From TC-15 sp034437275 (lineage in GTDB: Bacteria > Chloroflexota > Anaerolineae > Aggregatilineales > Aggregatilineaceae), in assembly GCA_034437275.1 (NCBI GenBank), contig DAOTUD010000067.1, forward strand, positions 36,717 through 100,716: a DNA stretch of 64,000 bases. Direction: 5' to 3'. Under the pieces are notes generated by a model. That model was not told the DNA's origin. It was given only the letters and a program-made list of their open reading frames with translations, and made no database searches. Every line of letters begins with the position of its first letter. Position 1 is the first letter of the stretch. Below, one piece after another: positions 35,089 to 43,696 of this stretch. The translations under genes were made by a program, and so were the position numbers.

Positions 35089-35340
35089 TTAGTGAAAGTC
35101 TTCCTCGTCCCAATCTTCTTCCCACTCCTCAGCCTCGAGGCCGCTGTCGGCGTAGTCGACGGTGGGCGGGCGCAGCTCAACGACCTCCAGGAGCGTATCA
35201 CACTCCGGGCAGTTGACCACATCCCACACTTCAACGGTATCACGTAGGTGCACCCAGGCGCTGCAAGCCGGGCAGCGTGCGCGCATCTTGCTTTTGGGGC
35301 TGCGCGCACCATCCGATTTTCCTAGTATGTCTTCATTCAT
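35089..35340 (-). CDS. LysW-like small zinc-ribbon protein
   Basis: An 83-residue acidic protein with two CxxC pairs, RCPACSAW and NCPECDTLLEVVEL, spaced as in LysW/ArgW amino-group carrier proteins. The carrier ends in EDWGE, whose last Glu receives the substrate; here the tail reads EEWEEDWDEEDFH, so a related acidic-aromatic tail exists but the terminal Glu is not preserved. No LysX, LysZ or other amino-adipate carrier genes are nearby. It may be an orphan carrier or simply a zinc-ribbon protein. Confidence 0.7.
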   Translation of the reverse strand: MNEDILGKSDGARSPKSKMRARCPACSAWVHLRDTVEVWDVVNCPECDTLLEVVELRPPTVDYADSGLEAEEWEEDWDEEDFH

Positions 35341-35400
35341 GTTTTCCGTACATCCTGATGATTATTCACTTAGCACGCCAGTGCGTGCCGACAAACCCAC

Positions 35401-38400
35401 TCAGGGAACGACATTGATTGTCACGTGCTCGGACTCGGCGCGATTACCGGCGGCATCATACGCCACCGCCCAGAACGTATAGGGTCCGGGAGCGCCGCTG
35501 ATCTGCCACCGGGCAGTATACGGCGCGGCGTCCAGGGAGGCAAACTGTTGGCCATCGATATAGAACTCAACACGGGTAAGCTGTACATTGTCTGTGACCT
35601 CGGCCTGCAGCGGGACGTAGACATCCCCAGCAGCAGAGAACGTGCGCGCCGCGTCCGGGGCCACCAGCGCGGCCCGGGGCGGCGTATTATCGACGGTGAC
35701 CTCGACCGACGCCGTCTCCAGCGTGTTGTCGCTGCGGACCATCGTCAGCCGCAGCGTGTAGACGCCGTCGATCAGGCCGGTCGTGTCCCACTGTCCCAGC
35801 ACGATGCTGCGGCCCGGCTCGGTCCCGTCCGTGCCGATCTGGACCCACACATCCTGCTGCCCGTCCACGCCATAATCCAGCCGGTAGTAGGCGAAGTCGT
35901 CGTCGGTGGCGTTGCCGCGCACCGCGACCACCCCGCTCACCCGGTCCAGTTCGTCGGGTGTGATGAACGCGACCGGCAAGAAGGGCGAACTGCTGCCCCC
36001 GATGTCGCGCTCGGTCGGCGGGAAGTCCTTCCCGGCGTTCAAGGCCCAGGTGCGGGCCGCGGGCGGGTAGTCGAAGTAGGTGCGCTCCTCGACACAGCCC
36101 GACGGCGAGGCCTCGGTCGCCAGTCGCCCGTTACAGGCGTTGATCCGGTACGCCTGCCAGTAAGTATCGGGCTGTTGGGGCCGCGTGTCAATTGGCGGAT
36201 CGACATAAAACAACTCGCGCGTCTGGCGGCAGTTGGCCGTCGGCAGCAGGCCGGACTTCTCGCACACCGTCGCCTCGCGCACGGACGGGGGGCGCTGCCA
36301 GCCTTCCAGCGGCAGGTTGTCGCGCGCGTGGGCATACTCCATGATCGCGTGCCAGATGGGCGCTGCCGCCGTGACGCCGGTCACCGCGTCGCCCATCGGG
36401 CGGTTGTCGTTGTTGCCGACCCACACGCCCGCCACCACCTGCGGCGTATAGCCCACCGTCCAGGCGTCGCGGTTATCGTTGCTGGTGCCGGTTTTGGACG
36501 CCGCCGGGCGCGAGAGTTCCATCGGGTTGCCGGCCCCAAAGGCCGGTTCGCGCGCGGCCACGTCGGACAGGATGTTGTTCATGAGGTAGGCCAGCCCCGG
36601 CTCCAGGATCAGGCGGCGCTGGTAGGTGCTGGTTTCCTGGCCGTACTGCCACAGCACGTTGCCGTTGGCGTCCTCGATGCGCAGCACGGCGACCGGGTTC
36701 AGCGACCGGAAGCCGGGCACGCTCTGGTATTCGAAGACCGGCATCCCGACCATGTAGCCGCCGGTGTTGAACACGTTGTAGGCGTAGGTCAGGTCCAGCA
36801 GCGACACCTCGCCGCTGCCCAGCGCCAGCGCCAGCCCATAGTCGGCGTTGTTCAGCGAATTGATGCCCAGCCGGTGCGCGGTCTGCACGATGGGGCCGAT
36901 GCCGATCAGGTTGGCCAGTTGGACGGGCGGCACGTTGTAGGAGTTGGCCAGCGCGTCGCGCACGCTCAGCAGGCCGTGATAGCGGTTGTCGATGTTGGTC
37001 GGCGTGTAGGGGCGGCCCCGGTTGTCGAACTCAATCGGCACGTCATACACCATGCTGGCGGCGGTGATGCCGCTGGAGTAGCCGGTCACTGGCCCGGCCA
37101 GGAAGGCCGCCATGTACACCATCGGCTTGAAGGCCGAGGCAGGCTGGCGCTGGGCGAGCGTGACGTTATACGTGCCGTCGATCCCGGCGTCCCAGTAATC
37201 CACGCTGCCGACCATCGCCAGCAGTTCGCCCGTCTGGGCGCGCATCACGACTGCCCCGGCGTTGGACACATTGCGCGACACGCCCGCCATCTCGACCGGC
37301 AGCGCGGGCAGGTACTTGATCGCCGCCGCGCAGTTTTCGCCCAGGCTGGTGTTGTGCGTGAACTGGGGATCGGCCCCGGCCAGGCGCTCGACGTGGCTCT
37401 GCGCAACACATTCGACCTGAAGCTGCAAGTCCAGGTCCAGCGTGGTGTAGATGCGCAGCCCGCCGCGCGTCACCAACTGCGCCCCGTCCAGCCCGATATC
37501 GTCCAGGATGGCCTCGGCCTGGGCGCGGGCGTACATCGAGAAGTGCGGGGCCAGGATATCGTAACGCTCGGCGAAGGGCCGCACCGCGATCGACTTGGCG
37601 AAGGCGGCGTCGGCTTCCGATTGTGTCAGGTAGCCCTGGTCGACCATCGCCTGCAGCACCAACTCCTGGCGTGTCTTGGCGGCGGTCGGGTTGTTGATCG
37701 GGTTCTGGAAGGGGAACTGCGGGATCGCGGCCAGCATGGTCGCCTCGGCCAGCGACAGGTCACGCGCCGGCTTGCTAAAGTACTGCTGCGCGGCGGCCTC
37801 GATGCCGTAGGCCCACCCGCCGTAATAGTTGGTGTTGATGTACCATTCGAGGATCTGGTCTTTGCTGTATTCCTGCGACAGCTCGACCGCCAGGATCACC
37901 TCTTTGATCTTGCGGTCCAGGGTGGGGGCGTTGCGCTCCTCGGGGGCGAGCAGCACATTCCGCACCAACTGCTGCGTGATGGTGCTGCCGCCCTGAATCT
38001 GGCCGCCGGTGATGTTGTTCCACAGCGCGCGGGCGATGCCTTCCAGGTCGAAGCCCGGGTTATCGTAGAAGCTGGCGTCCTCGATGGCGACCGTCGCGTC
38101 GAGAAAGTAGCGCGGCACATCGTCGATGGCCACCAGCCGCCGGTCGCCGCCGACCGGGTCGATCACCTCGTAGAGCACGGTTTGCCCGGCGCGGTCATAG
38201 AGCACCGTCGTCAGGAATGCGCCCTGGCCGCTGGTCCCGGCGCGGGCGGCGTAGAACGCCTCGCCATCGCCGGGGATCAACTGGTTATAGTAGCGATCGA
38301 TCGCGCTGGGGGCGGGCAGTTGGTCGGCGTAGTGGCGGTAGACGAACCATCCGACTCCCGTCAGCGCCAGGCTGAGCACGAGCACCAGGCTGATGATCAC

Positions 38401-38520
38401 CGCTGTGAGCACGCCCAGCCACCGTAACACGCGCGGGGCGCTGGCCCGCTGCTGGCGGCGGCGTTGGCGGCGAAGACGAGCCATACGGGAGGCATAAAGG
38501 CTTTGCATATCGTATCTCAA
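35401..38520 (-). CDS. Class A penicillin-binding protein (PBP1A-type) with Ig-like tail
   Basis: A 1039-residue bifunctional peptidoglycan synthase. A basic N-terminus and one membrane anchor (~31-60) precede a GT51 transglycosylase domain with Glu147 in AIEDASFYD and GGSTITQQLVRN. The transpeptidase domain has Ser462-x-x-Lys465 in QPASAFKP, SYN at 527-529 and KTGTS at 676-680. From ~845 onward two Ig-like beta domains follow, with VDNTPPRAALVAP and YDAAGNRAESEHVTI. It polymerises and cross-links the wall from the outer face. Either ATG 38520 or the ATG four codons later could be the start. Confidence 0.95.
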   Translation of the reverse strand: MRYDMQSLYASRMARLRRQRRRQQRASAPRVLRWLGVLTAVIISLVLVLSLALTGVGWFVYRHYADQLPAPSAIDRYYNQLIPGDGEAFYAARAGTSGQGAFLTTVLYDRAGQTVLYEVIDPVGGDRRLVAIDDVPRYFLDATVAIEDASFYDNPGFDLEGIARALWNNITGGQIQGGSTITQQLVRNVLLAPEERNAPTLDRKIKEVILAVELSQEYSKDQILEWYINTNYYGGWAYGIEAAAQQYFSKPARDLSLAEATMLAAIPQFPFQNPINNPTAAKTRQELVLQAMVDQGYLTQSEADAAFAKSIAVRPFAERYDILAPHFSMYARAQAEAILDDIGLDGAQLVTRGGLRIYTTLDLDLQLQVECVAQSHVERLAGADPQFTHNTSLGENCAAAIKYLPALPVEMAGVSRNVSNAGAVVMRAQTGELLAMVGSVDYWDAGIDGTYNVTLAQRQPASAFKPMVYMAAFLAGPVTGYSSGITAASMVYDVPIEFDNRGRPYTPTNIDNRYHGLLSVRDALANSYNVPPVQLANLIGIGPIVQTAHRLGINSLNNADYGLALALGSGEVSLLDLTYAYNVFNTGGYMVGMPVFEYQSVPGFRSLNPVAVLRIEDANGNVLWQYGQETSTYQRRLILEPGLAYLMNNILSDVAAREPAFGAGNPMELSRPAASKTGTSNDNRDAWTVGYTPQVVAGVWVGNNDNRPMGDAVTGVTAAAPIWHAIMEYAHARDNLPLEGWQRPPSVREATVCEKSGLLPTANCRQTRELFYVDPPIDTRPQQPDTYWQAYRINACNGRLATEASPSGCVEERTYFDYPPAARTWALNAGKDFPPTERDIGGSSSPFLPVAFITPDELDRVSGVVAVRGNATDDDFAYYRLDYGVDGQQDVWVQIGTDGTEPGRSIVLGQWDTTGLIDGVYTLRLTMVRSDNTLETASVEVTVDNTPPRAALVAPDAARTFSAAGDVYVPLQAEVTDNVQLTRVEFYIDGQQFASLDAAPYTARWQISGAPGPYTFWAVAYDAAGNRAESEHVTINVVP

Positions 38521-38676
38521 GAGAATGTGTTATATTTAGGCAGAATTACCACCTGTAATTGAGCGGAATCATAGCACGGGCCGCGCCTGACCACAAATCA
38601 GGCAAAAACATATAGCAGACCCTCAGGAGCATAAATAACCGACTCAATCGCTGTCAATTGGGGAAAGGGACAGCTT

Positions 38677-39438
38677 GTGAATCTACACGAACCCAAACAT
38701 ATTTTGATCATAGACGACGAAGACAACATGCGCTGGATCCTGAAACGCATGTTGGAAAAAGAAGGCTATTATGCCTATGCGTTTGCCACCACCACTGACG
38801 CTCTGACCTACATCAGGCGGCATGGTGTGCCCCACCTGGCGTTGATTGACATCGGCCTGTCGACCTTTCCGGGCGATACCGAGGGTTTTACGTTTAGCGA
38901 AGAGTTGAAACGCATGGGCGACATCCCGATCATTTTTGTCTCGGCCAAAGACGACCCCGACCTGATCGTGCACGGCCTGGACCGGTTTGCCGAGGATTAC
39001 GTCTCCAAGCCCTTCAACCAGCGCGAACTGATGGCGCGCATCCGGCGCGTGCTCAAACGCTTTCCGGATACCTACGAATCCCAGGCTCCAGAAGTCCAGA
39101 TCGACGACTGGTTGTCGATCAATTTCGCCCAAAACAAAGTTTTCGCCGGGCATGAAGAGCACAGCCTGACGCCGACCGAAGCCAGCCTGCTGCACATCTT
39201 GATCCGCAACGCGGGCCGGACGATCCCCGCGGAGATGTTCATCGCCCGTGTGTGGTCTTCAGAGGAGATCTACGGGGATACGCTGCGGGTGCACATGCAC
39301 CGGCTGCGCCGCAAAATCGAACCCGATCACCAGAATCCCCGGTATATTCTGACGGTGCGAGGCGTCGGCTACCGTTTTTTTTCCCCGGCCAGTCAGGAAA
39401 CCTTACACAGTAGTCCGCACCTGCACGGTTCTTTTTAG
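38677..39438 (+). CDS. OmpR/PhoB-family response regulator
   Basis: A 253-residue DNA-binding regulator. The receiver has the acidic pocket IDDEDN, phospho-acceptor Asp in HLALIDIGLS and Lys in VSKPFNQREL. A longer-than-usual loop (STFPGDTEGFT) follows the phosphorylation site. The winged-helix C-terminal domain has LTPTEASLLHILI, RVWSSEEIYGDTLRVHMHRLRRKIE and RGVGYRF. Start is a GTG at 38677 with GGGGAAAGGGA upstream. It is followed by a histidine kinase gene and forms a two-component pair. Confidence 0.94.
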   Translation: MNLHEPKHILIIDDEDNMRWILKRMLEKEGYYAYAFATTTDALTYIRRHGVPHLALIDIGLSTFPGDTEGFTFSEELKRMGDIPIIFVSAKDDPDLIVHGLDRFAEDYVSKPFNQRELMARIRRVLKRFPDTYESQAPEVQIDDWLSINFAQNKVFAGHEEHSLTPTEASLLHILIRNAGRTIPAEMFIARVWSSEEIYGDTLRVHMHRLRRKIEPDHQNPRYILTVRGVGYRFFSPASQETLHSSPHLHGSF

Positions 39439-39475
39439 TGCGGCGCAGGGGGTAGTGGGAATACCGTGACCGATC

Positions 39476-40975
39476 ATGAATAACTGGACCTCTCTCCCGG
39501 TATCAGATTTGGCGGCAGTCTCCGAACAAGACTGGCAGCTCTTTTATCACCTGACGGTCCTGGCGTCGGGCGGCGCGGCGCTTACTGAACTGCTCGACGT
39601 GCTCGCCGATCATCTGGACGCCCGGCGCGTACTCGTCCGGCGCACCGACCATCCGGCCCCGGATACCGGGCCGCAGGTGCTCGTCACCCCGCTGCATTAT
39701 CGCAAACACTATCTGGGCGACCTGATGCTGGATGTGCTGGCGGAGGCGGATCGCGGCGCGCTAGCCCCTCGGCTGGCGTTTTTCGCCCCGGTGATCGCGC
39801 TGGCGCTGGGGCCGGACGTGATCGCCGTGGACAGCGTCGTGCTGGAAGAACGCGACCGGCTGGAGGCCGTGCTGGAAGCCACCAACAACGCGATCCTGGT
39901 CGTGACGCCGGACCAGCAGGTGACCACCGCCACGCGCCAGTTCGAGACCTTCACCGGCATTCCTCGCCACGAAATCCTGGGCCGCCCGGTGGACGACCTG
40001 ATCGCCCACATGAAGGCCCAGCCCGGCCTGCCGGCGGGCATGATCAACATGCTGCGCACCCTGGCCGATAACCAGACCGACAGCCTGGGCGGCGAGGTCG
40101 AACTGAGCGAACCGGCCCACCGCGTGCTGGTGTGGTACAGTCTGCCGGTCCACGCGCAGTATGGCCCGGTGCTGGGGCGCATCTTTGCTTTTCGTGACGC
40201 CACGCGCGAGCGCGAACTGGACCGCATGAAAAGCGAGTTCATCATGCTCGTCTCGCACGAACTGCGCACGCCCCTCACCTCGATCAAGGGCTTCAGCGAG
40301 TTGATCCTGGACGCCGATCTCAGCGGGCTGGCCCCTGACCTGCGGGAATATATGGTCATCATCGGCTCCAACGCCGACCGGCTGGTCGCGCTGATCAACG
40401 ATATCCTGGACGTGACGCGCATCGATACCGACCGGGTCGAACTCAACCCGCGCCTGTGCTCGATGGAGCACGCCATCAACCAGGCCATCGAAAACGTGCG
40501 CCCCGATCTGGAGGCCCAGGCGCATACCTTGCGGCTCGACATCATGCCCGACCTGCCGCAGGTGTGGGCCGACCCGGTGCGCATGATCCAGATCGTTACC
40601 AATCTACTCACAAACGCGATAAAATACACACCAGACCCCGGCACGATTACGGTTCAGGCATGTTACTGGCGCGCCGGGGATGAACTGCCGCCCGCCGCGC
40701 AAAAAGACCAGATCATGCCGTGCGTGATGGTCGCGGTGCAGGATACCGGGATCGGCATCAGCCCCGACGATCAGCAGCACCTCTTCGAACGCTTTTACCG
40801 CGCCAAGACGAAGACCGGCGAACTGGTCGGGGGCACGGGGCTGGGGTTGAGTATTGTCAAGGCTTTTGTCAACATGCACGGGGGCCAGGTCTGGTTTGAC
40901 AGCGAGCCGGGCGTGGGGAGCACCTTCACCTTTACCGTGCCGGTGGTCGAAGCCAAAGCCCGTTTGAGCCAGTAA
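39476..40975 (+). CDS. PAS-domain sensor histidine kinase
   Basis: A 499-residue kinase without membrane helices. An N-terminal GAF-like region (~20-115) is followed by a PAS domain (~125-240, EATNNAILVVTPDQQV), a HisKA domain with His261 in VSHELRTPLTSIKGFSE and a HATPase domain with N-box NLLTNAIKYTP, G1 DTGIGI and G2 GTGLGLSIVKAF. The domain order and catalytic part resemble PhoR. It lies 37 nt after the response regulator, its probable partner. Confidence 0.94.
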   Translation: MNNWTSLPVSDLAAVSEQDWQLFYHLTVLASGGAALTELLDVLADHLDARRVLVRRTDHPAPDTGPQVLVTPLHYRKHYLGDLMLDVLAEADRGALAPRLAFFAPVIALALGPDVIAVDSVVLEERDRLEAVLEATNNAILVVTPDQQVTTATRQFETFTGIPRHEILGRPVDDLIAHMKAQPGLPAGMINMLRTLADNQTDSLGGEVELSEPAHRVLVWYSLPVHAQYGPVLGRIFAFRDATRERELDRMKSEFIMLVSHELRTPLTSIKGFSELILDADLSGLAPDLREYMVIIGSNADRLVALINDILDVTRIDTDRVELNPRLCSMEHAINQAIENVRPDLEAQAHTLRLDIMPDLPQVWADPVRMIQIVTNLLTNAIKYTPDPGTITVQACYWRAGDELPPAAQKDQIMPCVMVAVQDTGIGISPDDQQHLFERFYRAKTKTGELVGGTGLGLSIVKAFVNMHGGQVWFDSEPGVGSTFTFTVPVVEAKARLSQ

Positions 40976-41026
40976 CAGTTCATCGCTACGCTACCCTGGA
41001 AGTGTGCAGCCTGGAGCGCCATTACT

Positions 41027-41395
41027 ATGAGTCACATTCTTGTCGCAGAAGACGAAGCACACGTACTCTTGTTGATCGAGCGGATGCTGCAAGGGGCCGG
41101 GCATTCGGTCGTCACGGCGACCAACGGCGACGACGCGCTGCGCTTGGCGCTCGACGGATCGTTCGACCTGCTGCTGCTCGATATCCTGCTGCCGGGGCGC
41201 GAAGGGTTGGAGGTGTGCCGGGAAGTCAAACAGAAGTTTGAAGACGACGCGCCGCCGGTGATTTTGATCTCGGCGCTGGGCCAGCGGATCGACGTCGAAG
41301 CCGGGATCGCCGCCGGGGCCGATGATTACATCATCAAGCCGTTTTCGCCCCGGATGCTGCTGGAGCGGGTGGACAAAGTCCTGCTCGGGGGGTAG
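41027..41395 (+). CDS. Single-domain response regulator (CheY-like)
   Basis: A 122-residue receiver with no output domain. Acidic pocket AEDEAH, phospho-acceptor Asp in FDLLLLDILLPG, conserved Ser in ILISALG and Lys in YIIKPFSPRML. All key residues are intact, so it should be phosphorylated, perhaps by the kinase 51 nt upstream, acting as a phosphate sink or by protein binding. It is the last gene before the AT-rich interval and candidate RNA. Confidence 0.93.
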   Translation: MSHILVAEDEAHVLLLIERMLQGAGHSVVTATNGDDALRLALDGSFDLLLLDILLPGREGLEVCREVKQKFEDDAPPVILISALGQRIDVEAGIAAGADDYIIKPFSPRMLLERVDKVLLGG

Positions 41396-41539
41396 GCGTG
41401 CCCTCCCTGGTGCTCGTTTCTAGACACGACAACAATATTAAGCACATGTCTAGGTTAATCAAAGACAAAAAATAACAAAACTCTAGGAAATAAAAATCGA
41501 AAATTGATCTGCTTTGTAACAAATTTTGTAACGAAGCCA

Positions 41540-41548
41540 TGTTATTAT
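41540..41548 (+). promoter_or_regulatory. Extended -10 promoter for the candidate RNA
   Basis: TGT-TATTAT (41540-41548) is an extended -10 element; the -35 region is poor. The predicted start is at about 41554-41556, exactly where the long closing stem of the candidate RNA begins. The surrounding 41400-41555 is far richer in A and T than the rest of the window. Confidence 0.5.
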
Positions 41549-41553
41549 AAGTG

Positions 41554-41660
41554 TACATTTGAGTTGGATATGCTCCCGGCCCAAATCCCGCTTACCTAGA
41601 GCATCTCTTCCCCACCCCGTCCAGCTCAAATGTAAGGACCGCCTAGCGGTCCTTTTTTTT
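41554..41660 (+). ncRNA. Candidate structured small RNA, ~107 nt
   Basis: The 5' end TACATTTGAGTTGGA (41554-41568) pairs over 15 positions, with a single G-U, with TCCAGCTCAAATGTA (41620-41634). Inside, ATGCTC (41570-41575) pairs with GAGCAT (41599-41604), leaving C-rich single strands (CCCGGCCC and CTTCCCCACCCCG). A terminator follows directly. No ORF explains the interval. The C-rich loops could pair with G-rich ribosome-binding sites (inference). It is not recognised as a named family. Confidence 0.6.
41635..41660 (+). terminator. Terminator of the candidate RNA
   Basis: Perfect 8-bp stem AGGACCGC (41635-41642) / GCGGTCCT (41646-41653), loop CTA, ending in eight T. It begins one nucleotide after the closing stem of the candidate RNA and faces a convergent gene. 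Confidence 0.92.
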
Positions 41661-41679
41661 GCTTGCCCTGTGATCTCAA

Positions 41680-43545
41680 TCATTCTACCGACAACTGCCC
41701 TACTGTTACATACGCCCCATCCTGGCGTGCACCGGCCCGCCGCACCGGCAGCGGCTCATCCGGTGTGCCGTACCAGTACGCCTGCGCCACCAGCCGGTAC
41801 GTGCCCGGAGCCAGCGACGCGGGCAGCGGGATATCGCGCGCATCGTAGTGCAGCGTGCCGGGCTGCCAGGCGCTCGTCGGGCCGGGCAGCGGCGGATCGG
41901 CGGGCGGCGCGACCCGTGCCCCGGCCTCGTCCATCACGAACACCGCCGCGCTGTAGTCCCGGTCCGGCGGTTGCAGCGCCGTCCACCACAGCGCGACCGT
42001 GATCGTCTCGCCGGGGGCCGCCGTCGCCGGCGCGCGGACCTTGTGCAGCGCGAACAGCTCGCCGAAGGTCGCCAGCCGTTCCGGGGTCAGCTTATCGTAG
42101 CGGTAGGTGTACAGCGGCGTGCCCCGGTGATCGACCGACCGCGTCAGCGTGCGCTGGAAGCCCAGGTCCGCGAGCAGATCCGCGTACTGGGCGGAGCCGC
42201 CGTGCTCTTTCTGCGGATTGTCGCCCCAATACACCAGCCAGAACGCCTCGACCTCGCCCAGGTAGTTCTTGAGCGCCTGCCGGAACTGCACCCCGTAGCG
42301 GTCGCGCCACTCGCGCAGCGACACGCGCGGCGTGTCGTCGCCCATCTGCCGGTCGATGTAATAGCGTACCGGGAAATCCCCGACCCACACGTCCATCAGC
42401 ACCGGCTCGCCGGGCAGGTGGTCCGCGCTGATGTTGTGCGTGACTGCGCGCCAGTCGGGGTAGTGCCGCCGCGCATCGACCGTCGTCAGCCCGACCACCA
42501 CGATCACCGCCACCAGCACCCAGCGCGCCGTGCGCTCCAGGTTGGCCAGCCCGTGCCCCGCCAGCAGCATGATCGCCGGGGTGATCACGATGAAGTTACG
42601 CTCTGTCAAGAACTGGCGCTGCGCGTTGATGGCTACCGTCAGCCCGACCACCAGCCCGATCCAGATCGCCAAGTACAGCGTGGGCCACGCGGGCCGCAGC
42701 CCCACGATCACGCCGCGCTCGCGGTAGGCGATGTACACCAGCCCGACCAGCGCCAGCGCCAGCATCAGCCCGTAATGGCCGCCCAGCAGCGTGTCGCGCA
42801 CGGCGCGGTAGGTGTCCATGCTGTTGGGCACCGCATTTTGATAATACAGCGGGTTATCCCAGCGCAGCCGGTTCTGGTCCAGCACGACCGGGAACCAGGG
42901 CAAAAAGCCCGCACACGCCGCCCCAAACAGAAACAGTGCCTCCCGCAGCCGCGCCCAGGGCCGTGCCAGCAGCAGCATGTGGATCAACTGCGCGATCAGG
43001 ATCATGCCGCCGAGATAGTGCGTGTAGAGCAGCGCGATGGACGCCAGCACGTACCCGGCGCGGTTGGCGCGTGTGGGCTGCCGCCACCAGCGCGCATAGT
43101 ACAGGCTGGACACCACGCCCAGCGTCGCCAGCAGGCTGTAGTGCCGCGCCTCCTGCGCCAGGTCGATGTGGTTGTCGGCCAGGGCCAGCAGCAGCGCCGC
43201 CAGCACACCCGCCAGCGGCCCGAACAGTTCACGCCCCAGTTGGTACGCCGCCGCCACGCCGAGCATGCTGATCAGCACGCTGAAGTAGCGCGCCGCGAAC
43301 GCGGTCTCCCCGGCGGCGCCCCGCCACACGCGGAACGCCATGAAAAACAGCGGCGGGTGCTGGTCGGCGGCCATCGTGCGCGCCACGTCGTCCAGGCCCG
43401 GCCCCTCGCTGAGCAGCAGCGTCCAGCCTTCGTCGGCCCACAGGCTGCGCGTCTCCAGGTCGTGCGTGCGCAGCGCCCAGCCCAGCACCAGGATCAGCAC
43501 CAGCAGCGCCAGCTCGCCGGTTGTTCGCTTGCGATATGTCGTCAT
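41680..43545 (-). CDS. GT39/PMT-like membrane glycosyltransferase
   Basis: A 621-residue polytopic transferase that likely moves a sugar from a polyprenyl-phosphate donor on the outer face. The first external loop has the acidic motif SLWADEGWTLLLSEGPGLDD, and DQHPPLFFMAFRVWRG follows, both as in ArnT/PMT-type enzymes; about 10-12 helices reach residue ~410. A soluble C-terminal part ends in a beta-sandwich (PGETITVALWWTALQ to APGTYRLVAQAYWYG). ATG 43545, or the GTG just before it, is chosen; the longer upstream frame crosses the divergent gene's control region and is rejected. Confidence 0.85.
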   Translation of the reverse strand: MTTYRKRTTGELALLVLILVLGWALRTHDLETRSLWADEGWTLLLSEGPGLDDVARTMAADQHPPLFFMAFRVWRGAAGETAFAARYFSVLISMLGVAAAYQLGRELFGPLAGVLAALLLALADNHIDLAQEARHYSLLATLGVVSSLYYARWWRQPTRANRAGYVLASIALLYTHYLGGMILIAQLIHMLLLARPWARLREALFLFGAACAGFLPWFPVVLDQNRLRWDNPLYYQNAVPNSMDTYRAVRDTLLGGHYGLMLALALVGLVYIAYRERGVIVGLRPAWPTLYLAIWIGLVVGLTVAINAQRQFLTERNFIVITPAIMLLAGHGLANLERTARWVLVAVIVVVGLTTVDARRHYPDWRAVTHNISADHLPGEPVLMDVWVGDFPVRYYIDRQMGDDTPRVSLREWRDRYGVQFRQALKNYLGEVEAFWLVYWGDNPQKEHGGSAQYADLLADLGFQRTLTRSVDHRGTPLYTYRYDKLTPERLATFGELFALHKVRAPATAAPGETITVALWWTALQPPDRDYSAAVFVMDEAGARVAPPADPPLPGPTSAWQPGTLHYDARDIPLPASLAPGTYRLVAQAYWYGTPDEPLPVRRAGARQDGAYVTVGQLSVE

Positions 43546-43696
43546 CACGTCGTCACCGTCCCCTTTCGTGCGGGCGATTGTACCGTGCAGCGGACCGCCC
43601 GCCAACGGGTTGTGCTTAGCGCCGCGCGGGGCTATACTGCGGGCGCTAGACCACACGACCCCGCTGCCGCGTCGCCTTGAGGTAGGAACACACCCG

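Noticed and set aside
35425..38427. A 1000-codon plus-strand open frame opposite the penicillin-binding protein gene
   Set aside because: It is rich in Arg, His, Gln and Gly with no domain pattern, and is the codon-bias shadow of a strongly supported PBP gene.
43340..43696. N-terminal extension of the GT4 protein
   Set aside because: It is Ser/Arg-rich antisense to the GT39 gene; the GT4 family starts at the ATG at 43697.
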